The notes: generated by a model not told the origin, from the sequence alone. Positions 1 to 8,774 are shown, counted from the stretch's first letter. The stretch is 51,655 nt of DNA from UBA11524 sp045132495 (GCA_045132495.1 JBGUSK010000118.1:1-51655), one strand, 5' to 3'. Program-made: numbers and translations.

Positions 1-854
1 TCCTCCAGATACACCTCATAGGTCTCCCAAATGGATTCCAGCTGGCGGAAGTGCTCCTTCAGGGCCTCCTTGCGATGCAGGCCCAGGGCCACCAGCAGCG
101 CGTTGATCAGCGACAGAGGGGCTGCCAGGCTGTCCACGAAGGATGCCATGTCGGTGCGGGCGGTCAAGGTTGCGTCGGCCATGTCCGCCAAAGGAGACAT
201 AGGACCGTCGGTGATGGCCACCACCTGGGCGCCGCAGCGCTTGGCAAAACGCATGGCTTCCAGCGTTCGGTTGGAGTAGCGCGGGAAGGAAATGCCCACC
301 AGCACGTCGTTTTCCTTCAGCTTGGAGATCTCCTCGAACACGTCCGTCGCGCCGGAGGACACCAGATGCACATTGTCAAAAATGTAGTTGAGATAGTAGC
401 CCATGAACTGCGCCAGCGGCGCCGCCGAACGCAGGCCCATCACATAGATGCTCTTTGCCGAGAGCAGACGGTTGACCACGTCCTCAAAGACGGCGGCATC
501 CATCTGCTCCATCGTAGCGCGCAGGTTCTGCATATCGCTCTTGAGCACCACGCCCAACGCCTCGCGGGGGTCGATCTCCGTAGACATTTCAAAGCGCTGA
601 TTGGCGGTCAGGCGATGGCTGACCAGCTCCTGCAGGCTGCGCTGCAGCTGGGGATAGCCCTCATAGCCCATGGCGGAGGCAAAGCGCACCACGGTGGATT
701 CGCTCACACCCACGCTCTCGCCCAGCTTGCTGGCGGTCATGAACACGGCCTTCTCATAGTGTTCAACAATGTACTGTGCGATCTTCCGATGGCCCTTTGA
801 GAGCCGTTTGCCCGACTGATTCAGCCGGTCGATCATATCCTGCATATCCTGCAT
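1..854 (-). CDS. MurR/RpiR-family transcriptional regulator with SIS domain (3' end cut by window edge)
   Basis: The reading frame opens at ATG 854 behind a GGAG site and is still open at base 1, so a few C-terminal residues lie outside. Residues about 1-75 form the RpiR helix-turn-helix; the segment SESTVVRFASAMGYEGYPQL is typical of the family. Residues about 120-260 form a SIS sugar-phosphate-binding domain, with SIYVMGLRSAA and the later VLVGISFPRYSNRT segments that contact phosphosugars. Proteins of this family sense sugar phosphates and control carbohydrate or amino-sugar genes; the ligand here cannot be read from sequence. About 284 residues are visible, close to the usual family length. 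It has its own promoter at 922-950 and lies downstream of, but separated by a terminator from, the permease at 1011-2120. Confidence 0.9.
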   Translation of the reverse strand, partial: MQDMQDMIDRLNQSGKRLSKGHRKIAQYIVEHYEKAVFMTASKLGESVGVSESTVVRFASAMGYEGYPQLQRSLQELVSHRLTANQRFEMSTEIDPREALGVVLKSDMQNLRATMEQMDAAVFEDVVNRLLSAKSIYVMGLRSAAPLAQFMGYYLNYIFDNVHLVSSGATDVFEEISKLKENDVLVGISFPRYSNRTLEAMRFAKRCGAQVVAITDGPMSPLADMADATLTARTDMASFVDSLAAPLSLINALLVALGLHRKEALKEHFRQLESIWETYEVYLE

Positions 855-921
855 GGCGGCGGTTCTCCGTTTCCTGTATTCCCCAGCGGACGGTTCATCG
901 CCGTTGGGGCACTTGAAACTC

Positions 922-950
922 ATTATATCGGATTTCCGCCATTTTTGCAA
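922..950 (-). promoter_or_regulatory. Sigma-A type promoter for the RpiR regulator
   Basis: On the minus strand there is TTGCAA (945-950), a 17-base spacer and a perfect TATAAT (922-927). Transcription would start near 915, giving a leader of about 60 bases before ATG 854. Confidence 0.75.
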
Positions 951-960
951 GCGAAAAGCG

Positions 961-997
961 GTAAAAATGCAATTTTTGCTTCATCAGCTTGCATTTT
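961..997 (-). terminator. Intrinsic terminator after the permease gene
   Basis: A nine-base-pair stem AAAATGCAA/TTGCATTTT (964-972 with 989-997) is followed on the minus strand by a T run at 961-967. It lies 14 bases beyond the permease stop codon and just upstream of the RpiR promoter, so it insulates the two genes. Confidence 0.7.
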
Positions 998-1010
998 CCG
1001 CTTCATTTTA

Positions 1011-2120
1011 TCATATTGCCCCCAGCATCCATGCAAGAAGGAGCATCACCGCGAGGAAAAACAGGTTCAGCGCGGTGAATACGCCCATGAACAGGCCCTT
1101 GCGCGTCCCCTCTGCCGCGCCATAGAGCCGGAAGGAGATCAGGCTCGCCAGCGAAGCCACCAGCGTACCCAGTCCGCCGATGTTCACGCCCAGCATCAGC
1201 GCGGAAGTGCTCTTTGTAAAGGGCGAGAGCAGCAGGCACGCCGGCACATTGCTGATGACCTGGCTGACCAGCAGACTCGTTATCAACGGAGAACCGGCCA
1301 TCAGGCCTTCCAGCCAGGCGGAGATGGGCGCGTAGGCCTTCACCGAGGCCACGAACACGAAGAAGCACACGAAGGTCGCCAGCAGGGTGTAATCGACCTG
1401 CTTCAGCACCGGCCTGTCCACCATGAACACCGCCACAGCAACCACGGCTGCCAGCAGCCATGCCGGGATGCTCTTCGCCAGGGCCAGCAGCGCGATCACC
1501 GTCAGCGCGGCGTACAGCCAAAGCTTCCGGGCGGGCAGCTTTCCTTCTGCCGCGTCGGAGGACGCAAACCTTTCCGCCGGAATCAGCAGGCAGCAGCCCA
1601 TCAGCATAGCAAAGGCCACGGCCGCGTAAGGCCAGGTCAGCTCCGGAAAGGCCATTGCATCCAGCCTGCCGGAGGAATACAGGTACAGATTCTGCGGATT
1701 GCCGATGGGGGTGACCATGCTGCCAAGGTTCGCCGCGATGGTCTCCAGCACCACGGTCAGGGTGAGGTGCTGAATCTTCGTTCCTTTCATTAGCAGCAGC
1801 GTAAAGGGCACCAGCGTGATCAGCGCCACGTCGTTGGTGGCGACCATCGCCAGCAGGAAATTCGCGGTGGTCAGCACCATCGCCAGTCCCCGCAGGGTGT
1901 GGATTTTCGCCGTCACCGCGCCCGCAAGCTTGTCAAACGCGCCCATGTGCCGGAAGCCCGCCACGATGGTCATCAGAGAAAAGAGCATCAGCAGGGTGGT
2001 CGTGTCGATGCCCGCCAGCGTGTGCGCCCCCGGCGGCACCAGCAGAAAGGAAAGCACTGCCGCGATGAGGGCCACCGTCAGCACGACCTCATGGCGGAAA
2101 TAGTCAAGAACCTTCTTCAT
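1011..2120 (-). CDS. SLC13/ArsB-type (ion transporter superfamily) permease
   Basis: A 369-residue polytopic membrane protein with roughly ten hydrophobic segments. The family signature is clear: an internal loop reading LGSMVTPIGNPQNLYLY, and an earlier VATNDVALITLVPF segment, both matching the substrate and cation-binding hairpins of the SLC13/NhaD/ArsB superfamily. Such proteins move dicarboxylates, arsenite or sodium/protons; the substrate here is not evident. Start ATG 2120 (MKKVLDYF) is preferred to an in-frame upstream codon at 2144 because a GAAAGAAG site lies eight bases before it. It follows the SGNH hydrolase gene in the same direction after a 66-base gap that contains a hairpin. 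No promoter of its own was recognised, so read-through from 3346 is possible. Confidence 0.85.
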   Translation of the reverse strand: MKKVLDYFRHEVVLTVALIAAVLSFLLVPPGAHTLAGIDTTTLLMLFSLMTIVAGFRHMGAFDKLAGAVTAKIHTLRGLAMVLTTANFLLAMVATNDVALITLVPFTLLLMKGTKIQHLTLTVVLETIAANLGSMVTPIGNPQNLYLYSSGRLDAMAFPELTWPYAAVAFAMLMGCCLLIPAERFASSDAAEGKLPARKLWLYAALTVIALLALAKSIPAWLLAAVVAVAVFMVDRPVLKQVDYTLLATFVCFFVFVASVKAYAPISAWLEGLMAGSPLITSLLVSQVISNVPACLLLSPFTKSTSALMLGVNIGGLGTLVASLASLISFRLYGAAEGTRKGLFMGVFTALNLFFLAVMLLLAWMLGAI

Positions 2121-2150
2121 AAAAATGCTTCTTTCGTTCCACAAATCAAA

Positions 2151-2188
2151 TTCCGAATTCCGAATTCTGCATTCCGAATTGCAGAATT
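2151..2188. repeat. ATTCCGAATT direct repeats with inverted repeat
   Basis: Between the hydrolase stop codon and the permease, ATTCCGAATT-like decamers occur about three times. The arms AATTCTGCA (2163-2171) and TGCAGAATT (2180-2188) form a perfect nine-base-pair hairpin that includes the hydrolase stop codon. It lacks a convincing T run, so it is a weak terminator or mRNA-stabilising element at best. Confidence 0.5.
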
Positions 2189-3314
2189 ACCTCAGTAATT
2201 CTGCCGGCACCTCTGCCGCCATGCGCTCGTAGCCCTTCTTGGAGGGATGCAGGTGGTCGCCGGAGTCATATTCCGGCAGGAACCAGTCGGGCCGTTTAGG
2301 ATCGCGCAGCGCCTTGTCGAAGTCGATGCAGCCATCGATCAGGTCGGTCGTGCGGATGAAATCATTGTATGCATGGCGCATTTCCTGGCGGAAAGGCGCG
2401 TCCGTGCGCCAGCCGCCCATGGGGATCAGCGTGCCGACGTAGACCTTCAGCCCCATCTCCCGGGCCTGGGCAATGTAGGTTTTGAGGCCCTCAATGAGCT
2501 CCTCCACCGTGGGCAGATCGCTCATCGGGCGGAAGATATTCACATCCTCACCCACCGGGTGGATGATGTCGTTGATGCCCTGCTGGATGATGACCGCGTC
2601 CGCGCCGTCGGTGGGCACCTCGTGCCGGAAGCGGCGGCTGCCCATCAGGCCGTAGGATTCGTAGGTCAGGCAGGAGTATTCCCGGAGGATGCGGGTTCCG
2701 CTGGCGGCGCGGCGGATGATCGACGTGTGTCCGAAGCCCTCCCGCTGGCAGCGAATCTGCAGGTCGTCCGGCCAGTCCTGGGCGGTGATGGAATCGCCGT
2801 AGCAGACGATGGTGCGGTTGGCCTTCTCCGTCAGGATGGACACGTTGGAGAGGAAATAGTTCAGCTTCGTCGCGCGGGACGTGTTGACGTCGATGTCCAC
2901 CGTTTCAGTCTCGTCGCCGTTGGCATAAAGACCGCCGGACAGCTTGCCGCAGGTGAACACCACCGACCGCATGAGGGTGAAGTCCGCCAGGTAGAAGCTG
3001 ACGTGGACGGTCTCACCCGCGTGGAGTTCAACCTCAACCGGGTCGCAGGTGACATTCTCCCCCTCCCCGATGGTGACAGCACGCTCGCCGCCGAAGGTCA
3101 CCGGGATAAACTCACCACAAACCAGCAGCGTGGTCTTGTTGAGGGTGACGGACTCGGTGCCGCAGTAGTTGTCGAAGGTCAACCGCAGTGCCTCTCCGTC
3201 GAAGGGCACACGGATGGGATAGCGGATGGTGATGTTTTTGGCATAACGCTCGGGGCGGTTCTCCGCGATGGAAACCGCGTTGCCCCAGATGCTGGCCCAG
3301 TGGTTGGTGCACAT
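2187..3314 (-). CDS. SGNH/GDSL-family hydrolase with N-terminal beta domain
   Basis: A 375-residue protein. The first 150 residues are beta-rich and resemble the carbohydrate-binding-like domain often fused to clostridial GDSL esterases. The catalytic domain follows: block I VCYGDSITAQDWP with the nucleophile Ser near residue 172, a Gly-containing turn, block III VIIQQGINDI, and block V SGDHLHPSKKGYERMA with the catalytic Asp and His. No signal peptide is visible, so it acts in the cytoplasm, probably deacylating a carbohydrate or small ester. The start follows a strong TTGGAGGG site and a TATAAT promoter at 3346. It is followed by the permease in the same direction, which may import the substrate; that link is an inference. 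Confidence 0.88.
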   Translation of the reverse strand: MCTNHWASIWGNAVSIAENRPERYAKNITIRYPIRVPFDGEALRLTFDNYCGTESVTLNKTTLLVCGEFIPVTFGGERAVTIGEGENVTCDPVEVELHAGETVHVSFYLADFTLMRSVVFTCGKLSGGLYANGDETETVDIDVNTSRATKLNYFLSNVSILTEKANRTIVCYGDSITAQDWPDDLQIRCQREGFGHTSIIRRAASGTRILREYSCLTYESYGLMGSRRFRHEVPTDGADAVIIQQGINDIIHPVGEDVNIFRPMSDLPTVEELIEGLKTYIAQAREMGLKVYVGTLIPMGGWRTDAPFRQEMRHAYNDFIRTTDLIDGCIDFDKALRDPKRPDWFLPEYDSGDHLHPSKKGYERMAAEVPAELLR

Positions 3315-3345
3315 AAGCAGCCCTCCAAGTGATCGTATCTTTTTG

Positions 3346-3374
3346 ATTATACCACACTCCGCGCCAATTGGAAA
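3346..3374 (-). promoter_or_regulatory. Promoter of the SGNH hydrolase gene
   Basis: A perfect minus-strand TATAAT (3346-3351) lies 17 bases from TTTCCA (3369-3374), a partial -35. The -35 abuts the T run of the cobalamin operon terminator. Confidence 0.6.
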
Positions 3375-3375
3375 T

Positions 3376-3405
3376 ACAAAAAGGGGCGGACTTTCGTCAC
3401 ACCCC
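3376..3405 (-). terminator. Terminator of the cobalamin ECF operon
   Basis: On the minus strand GGGGTG-T-GAC is paired with GTC-CGCCCC around a GAAA tetraloop (3383-3405) and followed by a run of five T residues. The stop codon of the S-component gene (3397-3399) lies inside the hairpin, so the operon ends exactly here. Confidence 0.85.
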
Positions 3406-4083
3406 GTATTTGACCTTGACGCGCTCCATCTTCTCGCCGAAGGGCCTCGCCAGGAAGTACAGGAACACGAAGTTGCTCACGGCGTACAGCGCCGTATGAG
3501 GCAGCGCCGTCATGACCGAGGCCGCGTACAGCGCCCAGTCGAAGCCGCCGCCGTACCACAGCACATTCCACACATCCATGATCAGTGAGTACGCCGCGCC
3601 CGCCAGTACGCCATAGATCAGCAGCAGCCAACGATGCGTTTTCAGCGGGTTCGCCATCCATCCGGCGATCAGCCCGATGAAGCCCCACGCCAGCATCTGG
3701 AACGGCGTCCACGGGCCCTGGCCGAAGTAGAAATTGCTCAGTGCGGCGCTCAGCGCACCCACCAGGAAGCCCGCCTCCCCGCCCAGGTATATCGCAGTGA
3801 TGACCGTCAGCGCGGTGATGGGCTTGAACAGCGGGATGAACCGTCCCACCACGCACAGCGCCGTCATCACCGAGACGATGACCATGCGCCGCCCGCCCGT
3901 CTTTTTGCGCTCGAAGCCAGTCAGGAAGAACAGCAGTGCCATGCAGGCCATCCCCAGAGACACCAGGAGGTGCTGCTTCTCGCTGAAAACCAGCGCTCCC
4001 AGCAGAACCAGCGCCGGCATGACGATGAAAGGCAGTGCCACCCGCAGCACATCACGGGCGCGCTTCGATCGGATAACGATCAT
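3397..4083 (-). CDS. ECF transporter S component, probably cobalamin-specific
   Basis: A 228-residue membrane protein with a basic N-terminus and about seven hydrophobic segments. The stretch LSNFYFGQGPWTPFQMLAWG and the preceding ITAIYLGGEAGFLVG are typical of ECF S components. The S component binds the vitamin and topples in the membrane through the EcfT/EcfA module. ATG 4083 overlaps the ATPase stop codon by four bases, so the genes are translationally coupled. Cobalamin specificity is inferred from the riboswitch that heads the operon and from the transcobalamin-like proteins encoded first, not from residues in this protein. It would play the role of CbrT of lactobacilli. Cobinamide or another corrinoid is the main alternative substrate. 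Confidence 0.85.
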   Translation of the reverse strand: MIVIRSKRARDVLRVALPFIVMPALVLLGALVFSEKQHLLVSLGMACMALLFFLTGFERKKTGGRRMVIVSVMTALCVVGRFIPLFKPITALTVITAIYLGGEAGFLVGALSAALSNFYFGQGPWTPFQMLAWGFIGLIAGWMANPLKTHRWLLLIYGVLAGAAYSLIMDVWNVLWYGGGFDWALYAASVMTALPHTALYAVSNFVFLYFLARPFGEKMERVKVKYGV

Positions 4084-5702
4084 GCCTTCGCCTCCCCTCG
4101 CAGGAAGTTCGCCGCATCCGCCACCGTGACCGCGCCATCAATGAGGCCGCGCGTCATACGGCTGATGGCCGTGGTGTAGAAATTATTCTGCCGGAAGAAC
4201 GCTCTGGGCCTGCCCTCGGAAACGATCTGCCCCCGGAACACGAAGCAGCACCGGTCAGCGCATTCAGCGGCGAACTCCACATCGTGGGTCACAATGACGA
4301 GGGTCATGCCCTGGACCTTCAGTGCCTTCAAAACGCCGATAAGCCGGGATTTGGCGGCAGCATCCACCCCCTTGGTCGGCTCATCCAGCAGGAGGAGGCG
4401 CGGCTTTGTGGCCAACACCTTCGCCAGGGCCACCAGCTGCTGCTCGCCGCCGGAGAGGTCGTAGGGGTGCTTGTCCAGCAGGGGCGTGAAGTCGATGGGC
4501 AGGAGGTCAGACGTCGCGCCGCACTCCGCCAGCTCATCGCGGACAGTATTGCACAGGAAAACGCTCTGCACGTCCTGCGGCAGCAACGTCAGGCAGCTGC
4601 GGTAGAGGGATTGATTCCTGTACTCCCGCAGCTTTTTGCCGAAAACCTGCACTTCGCCCGAGTACGCCTTATGCAGCGCAGCAGCCACAGACAATGTGGT
4701 GGACTTGCCGCTGCCGTTGCCGCCCAGAATGCAGCAGATTTCGCCCTCCCGCACAGTAAAGCTCATGCCGGAGAGTACATCCGGGGTGTTTCGCTCATAG
4801 CGGAAGTACACATCGCGGAAGGCCAGCGCCGGCGCGGCGGATTCATCCAGCGGCGCTTCCTCCGGCAGATTGTCCGTGCAGCCGCGCGCCTCGATGAAGG
4901 CGCGGCCCTCGCGCACATCCAGGGGGCAGTCGCCTGCCGCGTCCACCGCGTGGAACAGCCGCGCAGCAGCCGGCATGAAGCACATCAAGGCCGGATCATC
5001 CGCCAGTCGGCCCACGACGGTTCGCGGGGCGGCGCAATCCAGTACGCGGCCATTCCGCAGCACCAGAAGCCGGTCGCATACGGGGATGACCTCCTCCAGC
5101 CGGTGCTCGGTGATGATAACCGTCAGACCCAGCTCCCGGTTGATCTTACGCACGGTGGCGATAAACTCCGACGCGGCGATGGGGTCAAGCTGGGCAGTGG
5201 GCTCGTCGAGGATGAGCAGCTCCGGCTGCATGACCATCACAGCGGCGAGGTTCAGCAGCTGCTTCTGACCGCCGGAAAGGGTCGAAACGTCCTTGTCGAA
5301 CCAATCCTCGATGCCGAAATAAGCCGCCATTTCCGCCACGCGTCGGGCGATCACCGGCTGGGGCAGGCCCATGTTTTCCAGCCCGAAGGCCAGCTCATGC
5401 CAGACCTTGTCGGTCACGATCTGATGTTCCGGCTTCTGCATGACGTAGCCGATCCGGCAGGCTTCATCCCGCTCGGACAGGGGAGTTTGAGCCATGCCGT
5501 CTACCGTGATCTCTCCGGACAGCGTCCCCAGCGGGGCCAGCTCGCGCTTCATCAGCCGCAGCAGCGTTGACTTGCCGCAGCCTGTCGGCCCGCATACCGC
5601 CAGAAATTCCCCCTTCTCCACCGACAGGGAAACACCCTTGATGGCAGGCTTTGTACAATTCGGGTAGGTGAAAGTCAGATCCTTGACCGCAAGATGTGCC
5701 AT
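4080..5702 (-). CDS. Fused double ATPase of an ECF transporter (EcfA-EcfA')
   Basis: A 540-residue protein with two complete ABC ATPase domains in one chain. The first half has Walker A CGPTGCGKST (near residue 40), signature LSGGQKQL, Walker B LLILDEP and the switch histidine in ITEHRLEE. The second half has Walker A LGGNGSGKST, signature LSGGEQQL, Walker B LLLLDEP and VTHDVEF. It hydrolyses ATP on the cytoplasmic face to drive the T/S components. Start ATG 5702 was chosen because it has an AAAGGAGG site; the long upstream extension of the frame is antisense-like and overlaps ecfT. It overlaps the ecfT stop by 28 bases. A fused EcfA pair is common in Clostridia and replaces the separate EcfA and EcfA' of bacilli. 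Confidence 0.95.
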   Translation of the reverse strand: MAHLAVKDLTFTYPNCTKPAIKGVSLSVEKGEFLAVCGPTGCGKSTLLRLMKRELAPLGTLSGEITVDGMAQTPLSERDEACRIGYVMQKPEHQIVTDKVWHELAFGLENMGLPQPVIARRVAEMAAYFGIEDWFDKDVSTLSGGQKQLLNLAAVMVMQPELLILDEPTAQLDPIAASEFIATVRKINRELGLTVIITEHRLEEVIPVCDRLLVLRNGRVLDCAAPRTVVGRLADDPALMCFMPAAARLFHAVDAAGDCPLDVREGRAFIEARGCTDNLPEEAPLDESAAPALAFRDVYFRYERNTPDVLSGMSFTVREGEICCILGGNGSGKSTTLSVAAALHKAYSGEVQVFGKKLREYRNQSLYRSCLTLLPQDVQSVFLCNTVRDELAECGATSDLLPIDFTPLLDKHPYDLSGGEQQLVALAKVLATKPRLLLLDEPTKGVDAAAKSRLIGVLKALKVQGMTLVIVTHDVEFAAECADRCCFVFRGQIVSEGRPRAFFRQNNFYTTAISRMTRGLIDGAVTVADAANFLRGEAKA

Positions 5703-6547
5703 TTGAGCGCCTCCTTTCCGGTAATAATGGCGGGCAGCCAGGTCAGCAGCCCGTAAGCAAGGAACCCCGTCCAAACCTGTGCCGTGACTGGCGTTGCGGT
5801 GATGGCCGGGTAGTAGGTGAACGTCCGGTCCGCGAGGCCCCACAGGGTCACCGACATCAGCAGCAGGGACGAAATCAGCAGCAACACGTCGTCGCGCGTC
5901 CAGCGGAAGATGGAAAAGCGCGTCCGCCGCCCTGTGCCGTAGCCGCGGGCAGTCATGCTGTCCGCGGTGATGATGCCGTTCTCCAGCGTCCACGTGACCA
6001 TGACGGAGAAGACCCGCATACCGCCGCGTACCCGGTCGATCAGGTTGTCCTCCTTGTACAGGCCCAGGGCCTTCTGGCTCAGGCTGACCTTATGCACCTG
6101 CGCGGTGAACAGCGGCACATAGCGCAAGGCCATGGAGAGCATCAGCGCAAGCTTGGGCGAAAGCGAGCCGAAGATGTACAGGAGCTTGTCGCTGGTCATG
6201 ACGGCGGTAAAGCTGCGGAACCAGGTCATCACCGTCACGATCATACCGCCTGCCGCCACGCCGTAGACGAAGGCCTCCAGCGTGACGGGGTTGTGGTTGA
6301 CGACGAAGAGCACCGTCACGCCGTTGTGGGAGATGAAGGGGTTGATCAGCGCCATGCCTGCAAACAGCAGCAGCGTGTACAGGTGGATGCGCCACTGCCG
6401 CAGCAGTCCTGTCACCCCCAGGCTGACGAGTGCGCCGAGCGCCGAAAGGCCGAGGATGACCGGCTCCATCGTAAACATGGCGATACCTGCCGTACACAGA
6501 AAATATACCGCCACCGCTGCCGGGTTGTGGTCTGCAAAGCGCCGCAT
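5675..6547 (-). CDS. ecfT: ECF transporter T component (transmembrane energy coupler)
   Basis: A 290-residue membrane protein of the CbiQ/EcfT family. It has hydrophobic segments near both ends and the two cytoplasmic coupling-helix motifs with Ala-Arg-Gly: SMTARGYGTGRR is clearly visible near residue 200. The T component couples the ATPase pair to the S component. ATG 6547 is favoured over ATG 6553 because AAAGGAGG ends six bases before it but directly abuts the other. It follows the transcobalamin-like gene by 22 bases and overlaps the ATPase gene, giving one transcript from the riboswitch. Confidence 0.92.
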   Translation of the reverse strand: MRRFADHNPAAVAVYFLCTAGIAMFTMEPVILGLSALGALVSLGVTGLLRQWRIHLYTLLLFAGMALINPFISHNGVTVLFVVNHNPVTLEAFVYGVAAGGMIVTVMTWFRSFTAVMTSDKLLYIFGSLSPKLALMLSMALRYVPLFTAQVHKVSLSQKALGLYKEDNLIDRVRGGMRVFSVMVTWTLENGIITADSMTARGYGTGRRTRFSIFRWTRDDVLLLISSLLLMSVTLWGLADRTFTYYPAITATPVTAQVWTGFLAYGLLTWLPAIITGKEALKWHILRSRI

Positions 6548-6569
6548 GGTCATCCTCCTTTCTGGTTGA

Positions 6570-8054
6570 TCAATCCATATCTCTTCCGAGCTCCAGAGTA
6601 TATCGCAGCTCCACCCGGTCGCCGTCCTTGAGGACATACTGGTCAACGCCCACAGAATAAGTTTCCCCATTCACCGTGTACAGCCAGCCGGACAGATCGC
6701 CGAAGTCGAACTCATAGATGTTGCCGATTCCGTGAACATACATCATCCCTTGCGCGCCGCTGGCCTCCATGTGGAAGCCCTTCATCCGCGCCGCATCGGT
6801 GAGAATGGTATAGACCGTATCGCCGGATGCAATGGGCAGCGACGTCTCCTCAAGGATCACGCCGTTTTCCGGGATGTGGGCTGCCCTGCCCGCCACCTTG
6901 TCGCAGCGGATGGTCAAGGTAATGCTGCCGATGGCGTCATCCTTGGTAACGGCGATGACAGCATAATAATCCTTCGCCGACTGGATATCTGTCATGAGCA
7001 GGACAGCCAGCAACGCCGCCGCGATCATCGCCACGGCAAGGAATTTCTTCGGGTGACGCTTACCTGCGATCAGCAGCGCGATGCAGGCCAATACCGCCGC
7101 ACCGCCGATGACCACGGCCGCCACCGCCTTGTAGCTCAGCTGCGCCTTGAGCTGGCCAGGCTGCTGATCACCATCCAGCAGGAAGATGCTGTCCTCCCCC
7201 GCTTTGAAGCGGGCATATGCCGCTGCCGCCAGAAACGCCTGCGCCGTGGCATTCTCGTTGTACGCACCGCCCATTTCATGGCTGAAGGAGCCGTCCTCCA
7301 GGCGGAAGGCCGCCAGCGCATCCAGCGGTGACGCACCGTTCTTGACAAATTGAGGGGCCGCCGGGTCAATATTCAACGCGCACAGAGCGATGATGACCTG
7401 CGCAGCACTCTCGGCATTCTCCACACCGTAGGAAGAGAATCCGCCATTTGCCGTCTGCCGGGAAGCAAGCAGCGCGACCGCACCATCAATGGCAGCGGTG
7501 ACTTTCCCATCGTCCTGGTGGGGCGCGAGCGCCTGCAGCACCATGGCAGTGGCGTCCACGTCAGACACATCGCCGGTGACGGCCCAGCCGCCGTCCGCCT
7601 TGCGGAGGGTCAGCAGGGTGCTGACGACCTCATCATCGGTGTATGTCGGCCCCTGGCAGACATTGTTCAGCAGGTGCAGCCCCCAGGCCCAGCTCATCAC
7701 ACCCTGCTTGCCAATGGAATCCGCCAGGGTCGTTTCCACAAAGGGATGATCGCTGCCCAGGGCCAGGAGGGTCAGGGCGAGCTTCTGCCGGGTGGTCGCC
7801 GAGCGCACCTTGGTGCTGGTGACATAGTCCTCCAGTACTGTGCGACAGGCGGACAGGTCATAGCTGCCAGCCTGGGCCAGCGCAATGGCATACCACTCGC
7901 CGCCTTTGCCCATCATGTCGGGAAGGCCGTCTTCTGCCCAAACGTCCGTGCCGGACTGGGTTGCCTTGAAATCGAGGATCGAGCGCTCCGCGCCTGCTGC
8001 CAGCGGGAGGGCCAGCAGCAGGACGCAGAGCAGCGCAAAAACGCGTTTCAGCAT
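6570..8054 (-). CDS. Transcobalamin-like membrane-tethered protein (alpha-barrel + two TM + DUF4430)
   Basis: A 494-residue exported protein. Residues 1-22 are a signal peptide ending in AAGAE. About 30-295 is an all-alpha prenyltransferase/terpene-cyclase-like toroid with repeated helix pairs carrying ADGGW, ANGGF and EDGSF turns; the segment DVDATAMVLQAL resembles the VDTAAMA region of animal transcobalamin. Two hydrophobic helices (about 307-327 and 334-352) form a hairpin around a KRHPKK loop. The C-terminal ~140 residues are a DUF4430/transcobalamin C-terminal-like beta domain with GWLYTVNGETY and YVLKDGDRVELRY. It starts three bases after the preceding gene. In this operon the likely role is to bind cobalamin outside the cell and hand it to the ECF importer. 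A generic terpene-cyclase-fold surface protein is the alternative. Confidence 0.8.
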   Translation of the reverse strand: MLKRVFALLCVLLLALPLAAGAERSILDFKATQSGTDVWAEDGLPDMMGKGGEWYAIALAQAGSYDLSACRTVLEDYVTSTKVRSATTRQKLALTLLALGSDHPFVETTLADSIGKQGVMSWAWGLHLLNNVCQGPTYTDDEVVSTLLTLRKADGGWAVTGDVSDVDATAMVLQALAPHQDDGKVTAAIDGAVALLASRQTANGGFSSYGVENAESAAQVIIALCALNIDPAAPQFVKNGASPLDALAAFRLEDGSFSHEMGGAYNENATAQAFLAAAAYARFKAGEDSIFLLDGDQQPGQLKAQLSYKAVAAVVIGGAAVLACIALLIAGKRHPKKFLAVAMIAAALLAVLLMTDIQSAKDYYAVIAVTKDDAIGSITLTIRCDKVAGRAAHIPENGVILEETSLPIASGDTVYTILTDAARMKGFHMEASGAQGMMYVHGIGNIYEFDFGDLSGWLYTVNGETYSVGVDQYVLKDGDRVELRYTLELGRDMD

Positions 8055-8057
8055 GGT

Positions 8058-8744
8058 TTACTCCGTTACAGTCACGATGCACACAGGGGGCACCAGGGTC
8101 AGGTCGTTGCTCACGGCGGAAATGGTGTATACACCCGCCTCCGGGAAGGTCAGCACAAATTGGCCCTCCGTATCGGTCGCGACATCGTCGTACACCTCGC
8201 CGTCCACGATGAGGAAAGCCCCCTGCACCGCGTAGGTCACAGGATTCCATACTTCGTCGTATCCGGCAGCAGAGAGAGTCAGCGTGATCTCAGTATTCAC
8301 CGCAGCTGCCGCCACAGGCGCGTTGAAGTACGAGTAGGTATCGCTGAAATTCGTCAGGTCAGTGAATGCATAGGCTTTCACGTGGTCGCCCGCCTTGACG
8401 GGGTCCACCAGACTCACCGCGGACGCATCGTTGACGCAGTAGCCGTAGCTGCCGCCGTTTTCCACGCCCCACAGCCGGTACATGGACTTGCCCCACTCGG
8501 TGTCCTCCGCGAGGAAGGCCTCCGCGCCATCGGGATGATAAGCCGTATGGGCCGCCATCAGCGCATCGCAGATGGTCAGCGCGCCGTCGCCGTCCGCATC
8601 GGTGAGGGGCACGGGCGCATAGGTCATGACCAGCGCACCGGTATCAGTGGTGATGGACACATACACCGTGGGCGCTTCCTCGGCAAATGCGGTGAGCGAG
8701 ACCAGCATCGCAAGGGCAAGCAGGGTTGAAAGGATCTTCTTCAT
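8058..8744 (-). CDS. Secreted DUF4430 protein, first gene of the cobalamin operon
   Basis: A 228-residue protein with a signal peptide (MKKILSTLLALAMLVSLTAFA) cut near AFA-EE and no lipobox or transmembrane anchor. Residues about 25-125 look like a DUF4430/transcobalamin beta domain: a WGVENGGSYGYCVND turn followed by PVKAGDHVKAYAF. Residues about 130-228 form a beta-sandwich-like tail resembling bacterial Ig or carboxypeptidase-regulatory repeats. The start at 8744 follows an AAAGGAGG site; the frame extends into the riboswitch leader but that part is not coding. Being promoter-proximal under a B12 riboswitch, it probably captures corrinoids at the surface with the next gene product. Binding itself is inferred. 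Confidence 0.8.
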   Translation of the reverse strand: MKKILSTLLALAMLVSLTAFAEEAPTVYVSITTDTGALVMTYAPVPLTDADGDGALTICDALMAAHTAYHPDGAEAFLAEDTEWGKSMYRLWGVENGGSYGYCVNDASAVSLVDPVKAGDHVKAYAFTDLTNFSDTYSYFNAPVAAAAVNTEITLTLSAAGYDEVWNPVTYAVQGAFLIVDGEVYDDVATDTEGQFVLTFPEAGVYTISAVSNDLTLVPPVCIVTVTE

Positions 8745-8774
8745 GGATTTCGACCTCCTTTGGTCGTCGTTGTC

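Noticed and set aside
51..800. Long plus-strand frame at the left edge
   Set aside because: Antisense to the RpiR regulator; Gln/His-rich translation with no family features.
4284..5570. 428-codon plus-strand frame
   Set aside because: Antisense to the fused ECF ATPase, whose motifs are unambiguous.
5703..5993. N-terminal extension of the fused ECF ATPase
   Set aside because: It overlaps ecfT out of frame and has no ribosome site.
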